Source: Motilibacter aurantiacus
GTDB lineage: Bacteria; Actinomycetota; Actinomycetes; Motilibacterales; Motilibacteraceae
Direction: 5' to 3'
Assembly (NCBI RefSeq): GCF_011250645.1
Contig: NZ_JAANNO010000010.1
Location: 477 to 64,476 of the forward strand
Length of the DNA: 64,000 bases
Part shown: positions 61,142 through 64,000 of the stretch, one piece after another
Layout of the letters: every line of letters begins with the position of its first letter
How positions within the stretch are numbered: position 1 is the stretch's first letter
Translations under genes and position numbers: made by a program
Notes under the pieces: generated by a model
What the model was told of the DNA's origin: nothing
Database searches by the model: none
The model's input: only the letters and a program-made list of their open reading frames with translations

Positions 61142-63277
61142 TCAGGCGACGACCGTCACCACGACGCGACGGTTGGGGGCGCGGTCCTCGCGCGTCCCGC
61201 CCTTGACCACGTGGTGCGTGCCGCCGTAGCTCTTGACCGAGGTCGCGGCGTCCACGCCCTGGCGCTTGAGCTCGGCGCACACGGCCTGCGCCCGCTTCAG
61301 GCCGAGCGCCCGGTTGGCCGCGGTGTCGCCGCCGTCGGTGTAGCCGTCGCACCGCAGCCGCTTGGCGCCCTCGAGGCCCGCCGCCGCGGCCTTGACCGCG
61401 CGGAGGCCGGCCGGCGTCAGCTTGCCCGACTGGTACTGGAAGAGCGCGTCGCCGGTGAGCACGAGCGAGGACCCGGGGATCAGCACCGCCTTGTCGCCCT
61501 TGGCCATGTCGATGGCGACGGGCTTCTTCGCCGGCACGCTGAGCGTGACCTGCGCGACCGGGGAGGAGCCGGCGGCGTTGAGGGCCACGACCGAGACCTT
61601 GTAGGTCGTGCCGGCCTTGAGGCCCTTGAGCGGCACGACGCCACCCGCGGCGCCGACCTTCACGGTCCGCTGGTTGCCCTCGTCGTCGGTGAGCGTGACG
61701 ACGTAGCCCGTCACGTCGGACCCACCGTCGTTCGCCGGGCCGGCGATGCGGACGGCCACCGCGGAGTCGGTCTTCGCGGCCACCGTGACCTTGGCGGTCC
61801 CGGCGACGGTCAGCGGGGTGGCGACAGCGGCCGTGCTCGTGGTCGAGACGCCCGCCGTGTTCGTCGCGGTGACGACCAGCGTGTAGGCCGTGCCGTTCTT
61901 GAGCCCGGGGATGGTCGCGGCGCCGCCCTCGGCGCCGAGCGTCACGGTGTGGTTGCCGGGCTGGGCGGTGACGGTGTAGCCGGTGACCGGCGAGCCGCCG
62001 TTGGAGGCCGGCGGGACCACGGTGACGACGAGCTTGCCGTTGCCGGTCTGGACGCCGCCGATCGCGGGCGCCGCCGGCGGGGTGACGACCGGGGCGGCCA
62101 CCGGCTTCGGGGCCGGGGCCGGGACCACGACCGGGGCCAGAGCCGCGACCGGGGCCGGCGGGGCCGGCGCCACCACCGGAGCGGGGGCGGCGGTCCAGAC
62201 CTGCTCGACGGTGGCCGTGCGCAGGGTGCCGCCGATCGTGCCGGTGAGCGTGACCACGTCGGTGCCGGCGCCGGAGCCGACGACCGTGAAGGTGGCCTTG
62301 CCGTCGGCGTCGGTGACGGCGGTCTGCGTGCGGCCGGCGTTCGGGCCGCTGGTGACGGTGAAGGTGACGGTCACGCCCACCCGCGGGGAGCCGCTGTTGT
62401 CCTTGAGGACGGCCGTGAAGACGCGGGTGGTGCCGGTCTCGGCCGAGGTCGGGTCGGCCTGCAGGTCGAAGTTCTTCGGCAGGCTGACCGAGCCGCCGCC
62501 GATCGAGACGGCGACCGCCGGGTCCAGCGGGTTCGGGTACGGCCAGTCGACGAGCGGGACCAGCGAGCCGGTGTCGCCGGTGAAGTAGCCGTGCCAGCAG
62601 GCCTCGACGAGCGAGTTGGTGAGCCCCGGGAACGCGGTCTGACCCGCCGTGGTCACCGCCGGGCCGCCGTTGCAGCCGCCGCTGTTGTAGCGCGCGGTGG
62701 GCAGCAGCGCGGAGAGCCAGCCGTACTGGCCCATGTTGGAGAAGAGCCCGCCACCGTTGTTCACGAAGTCGGCGATGTTGTCGGCGTTGCTGGTCAGCTT
62801 GGTCTGCACCGACGTGTTGCCCGAGACCGGGTCCGGGACCCAGACGACCGCGGGCTTGAGCGAGCCGTCCGCGATGCCGGCGAACAGGACGTCGGGGTCG
62901 GTGTAGTACGCGACCGTCGGGGTCGGCGTGATCCGCGAGAGGAACGCCGGCATCTTCGAGCCGATCGTGCCACCGCACGAGTTGCTGCTCTCGGTCATCC
63001 CGACGACGGCGATGCTGCCGTCGTTGGCGTTGCGCGCCTGGCCCTGCAGGCCCTTGAGCACCTCGGCGATGTAGCCGTCGGTGCTCTCGCCCATGGTGGC
63101 GTGGCAGACCGGGTCCATGCCGTCCAGCACGACCGGCCCGCCGGAGGCGGCGGCCGCTGCGACCGTCGAGCCACCGAACGACAGGCCCGCGGCCGTCACC
63201 AGCGAGGCACCCACGCCCACGGCCAGCCCGACGACCGTCCGAGCGCGTGCCCGTCGGGACACATCCTGTGTCTTCAT
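61142..63277 (-). CDS. Secreted multidomain protein with OmpA-like C-terminus
   Basis: 711 aa from ATG 63277 (GGGAGAG upstream). A signal peptide spans about 1-42. An N-terminal domain of unknown type (about 45-255) follows, with several Cys (DPVCHATMG, SNSCGG, GGCNGG, VEACWHG), then a Big-1/invasin-like domain (about 265-355), a Pro/Ala-Val linker and two fibronectin III-like domains (about 400-585). The OmpA family domain (about 605-711) has LRCDGYTDGGDTAANRALGLKRAQAVCAELKRQG and a final APNRRVVVTVV. The OmpA domain binds peptidoglycan, so the protein probably sits on the wall and displays the N-terminal domain. Confidence 0.88.
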   Translation of the reverse strand: MKTQDVSRRARARTVVGLAVGVGASLVTAAGLSFGGSTVAAAAASGGPVVLDGMDPVCHATMGESTDGYIAEVLKGLQGQARNANDGSIAVVGMTESSNSCGGTIGSKMPAFLSRITPTPTVAYYTDPDVLFAGIADGSLKPAVVWVPDPVSGNTSVQTKLTSNADNIADFVNNGGGLFSNMGQYGWLSALLPTARYNSGGCNGGPAVTTAGQTAFPGLTNSLVEACWHGYFTGDTGSLVPLVDWPYPNPLDPAVAVSIGGGSVSLPKNFDLQADPTSAETGTTRVFTAVLKDNSGSPRVGVTVTFTVTSGPNAGRTQTAVTDADGKATFTVVGSGAGTDVVTLTGTIGGTLRTATVEQVWTAAPAPVVAPAPPAPVAALAPVVVPAPAPKPVAAPVVTPPAAPAIGGVQTGNGKLVVTVVPPASNGGSPVTGYTVTAQPGNHTVTLGAEGGAATIPGLKNGTAYTLVVTATNTAGVSTTSTAAVATPLTVAGTAKVTVAAKTDSAVAVRIAGPANDGGSDVTGYVVTLTDDEGNQRTVKVGAAGGVVPLKGLKAGTTYKVSVVALNAAGSSPVAQVTLSVPAKKPVAIDMAKGDKAVLIPGSSLVLTGDALFQYQSGKLTPAGLRAVKAAAAGLEGAKRLRCDGYTDGGDTAANRALGLKRAQAVCAELKRQGVDAATSVKSYGGTHHVVKGGTREDRAPNRRVVVTVVA

Positions 63278-63504
63278 CTCTCTCCCTGCAGATCCGGCGG
63301 GCGGGATCCGCCCGGGCGACACGTCGCGTGTCGCCTTCCTGATCGACGGGGTTTCGGCGGGGGTTAGCCGATCCGGCCGAGAAGCGGGCCCCATACCCTG
63401 CTCGGTAGGCGTGGGGCCCGCCCGGGGAACTGATCGCCGCGACGCCACACAGATACGGCGGGCGGGACACGTGACCGACGCGACAGGCGGTCTGCGAGCA
63501 GTGG

Positions 63505-63578
63505 AGCCCCCGGTCGGATTCGAACCGACGACCTACCGCTTACAAGGCGGTTGCTCTGACCAACTGAGCTACAGGGGC
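63505..63578 (-). tRNA. tRNA-Thr (anticodon TGT)
   Basis: Acceptor GCCCCTG pairs with CGGGGGC; anticodon stem ACCGC/GCGGT around loop CTTGTAA gives anticodon TGT; the T-arm has GTCGG TTCGAAT CCGAC. CCA is not encoded. It reads ACA and probably ACG. Confidence 0.95.
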
Positions 63579-63607
63579 GCGCGACGAGGGTACCGACCCC
63601 GACGCGC

Positions 63608-63919
63608 TCAGGCCCCCGCGCGGATCGCTGCCTCGGCGTCCCGGGTGACGCGGCGCTCGACCACGAACGAGAGGAACGGGACGGCCCCGGCCAGCAGGAC
63701 CGCGACGATCCGCGGCTTGGACCAGCGCGCCTTCATCCCCAGGTCGAACGCCACGATCAGGTAGGCGATGTAGCAGGCGCCGTGGATGGGCGAGAACGTC
63801 TCGGAGAACTCCGGGTGGCCCCCGATGTAGCGGACCGGCATCGCCACGAGGACGAGGATCAGCAGCATCACGCCGACGATGTAGGCCATGACTCGGTAGC
63901 GCTTCAGGGCAGAGCTCAC
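63608..63919 (-). CDS. DUF3817 membrane protein
   Basis: 103 aa with about three membrane helices. LKRYRVMAYIVGVMLLILVLVAMPVRYIGG, then FSPIHGACYIAYLIVAFDLGMKARWSK and VLLAGAVPFLSFVVERRV are the DUF3817 signature. It has no known function. GTG 63919 has GAGGA upstream. The last 80 bases of the window hold no further gene. Confidence 0.88.
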   Translation of the reverse strand: MSSALKRYRVMAYIVGVMLLILVLVAMPVRYIGGHPEFSETFSPIHGACYIAYLIVAFDLGMKARWSKPRIVAVLLAGAVPFLSFVVERRVTRDAEAAIRAGA

Positions 63920-64000
63920 GACGATGTCCTCAGGGGCTCGGCCGGCCGGTCGCCGGCGGTTGTTCCGGCCGGGATGCCGGCCTCGCTGTCGTGCCTGCTG

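Overview
The window is very GC-rich with short intergenic gaps. Many start codons are GTG, and many genes carry a -10-like hexamer six bases before the start codon, the layout of leaderless actinobacterial mRNAs. A CmtR-type metal sensor, a CysO-like sulfur carrier, an F420-type oxidoreductase with a Tat signal, DUF3263, DUF2795 and DUF3817 proteins, and groEL behind CIRCE sites all point to an actinobacterium. A complete chemotaxis operon makes it a motile one (Motilibacter/Kineosporia-like lineages would fit, but the genus cannot be fixed from this sequence).

Left edge (1-2.1 kb, minus strand): a small membrane protein, an ABC ATPase and an ABC permease are translationally coupled and are followed by two tiny precursor-like genes. 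One is complete (41 aa, hydrophobic, ending in Thr) and one is cut by the window edge. They look like the export and precursor end of a daptide-type RiPP cluster whose modification enzymes would lie beyond position 1. From 2.2 to 5.4 kb there is a methyltransferase behind a Trp/Cys leader-peptide attenuator, an HD-domain protein, a DUF4031 protein, a conserved hypothetical and an SMP-30 family lactonase-like protein.

Signalling block (5.5-22.2 kb): a B12-binding LuxR-type regulator with CarH-like photoreceptor residues converges on an EAL-DICT-LOV-GGDEF protein with the photoactive LOV cysteine. Next comes a ten-gene chemotaxis operon: soluble receptor with two signalling tips, triple CheW, CheB, HEAT protein, CheR, CheY, CheA, STAS protein, CheY, and a soluble receptor with a CheZ-like motif. 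It is followed by a GAF-GAF-GGDEF-EAL protein. No flagellar or pilus gene is in the window. The neighbourhood suggests that light and cyclic-di-GMP signals feed into motility.

Housekeeping and stress block (22-44 kb): small enzymes, a secreted PKD protein, groEL with tandem CIRCE sites, a large LuxR-type ATPase regulator, a cold-shock protein, and thrC-cysO under a SAM riboswitch. Then come a secreted peptidoglycan-binding protein, convergent otsA and otsB (trehalose synthesis), a LytR_C protein, an orphan response regulator, a hemolysin-III family protein, a RecQ-phosphoribosyltransferase fusion, a luciferase-like oxidoreductase and tRNA-Arg(CCT).

Right part (44-64 kb): a SIMPL protein, a Tat-exported TIM-barrel protein and a secreted double amidase that share a C-terminal helical module, a universal stress protein, a TetR regulator, a cmtR-CDF metal-efflux pair and an ArsR-SRPBCC pair. 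A gene whose start region lies in tandem ribosome-site repeats follows. Next is a scar where two broken genes meet, then an ABC exporter, a Tat-exported F420-type oxidoreductase, a peptide-binding lipoprotein, a secreted OmpA-domain protein, tRNA-Thr(TGT) and a DUF3817 membrane protein. No CRISPR array, insertion sequence or prophage was seen.
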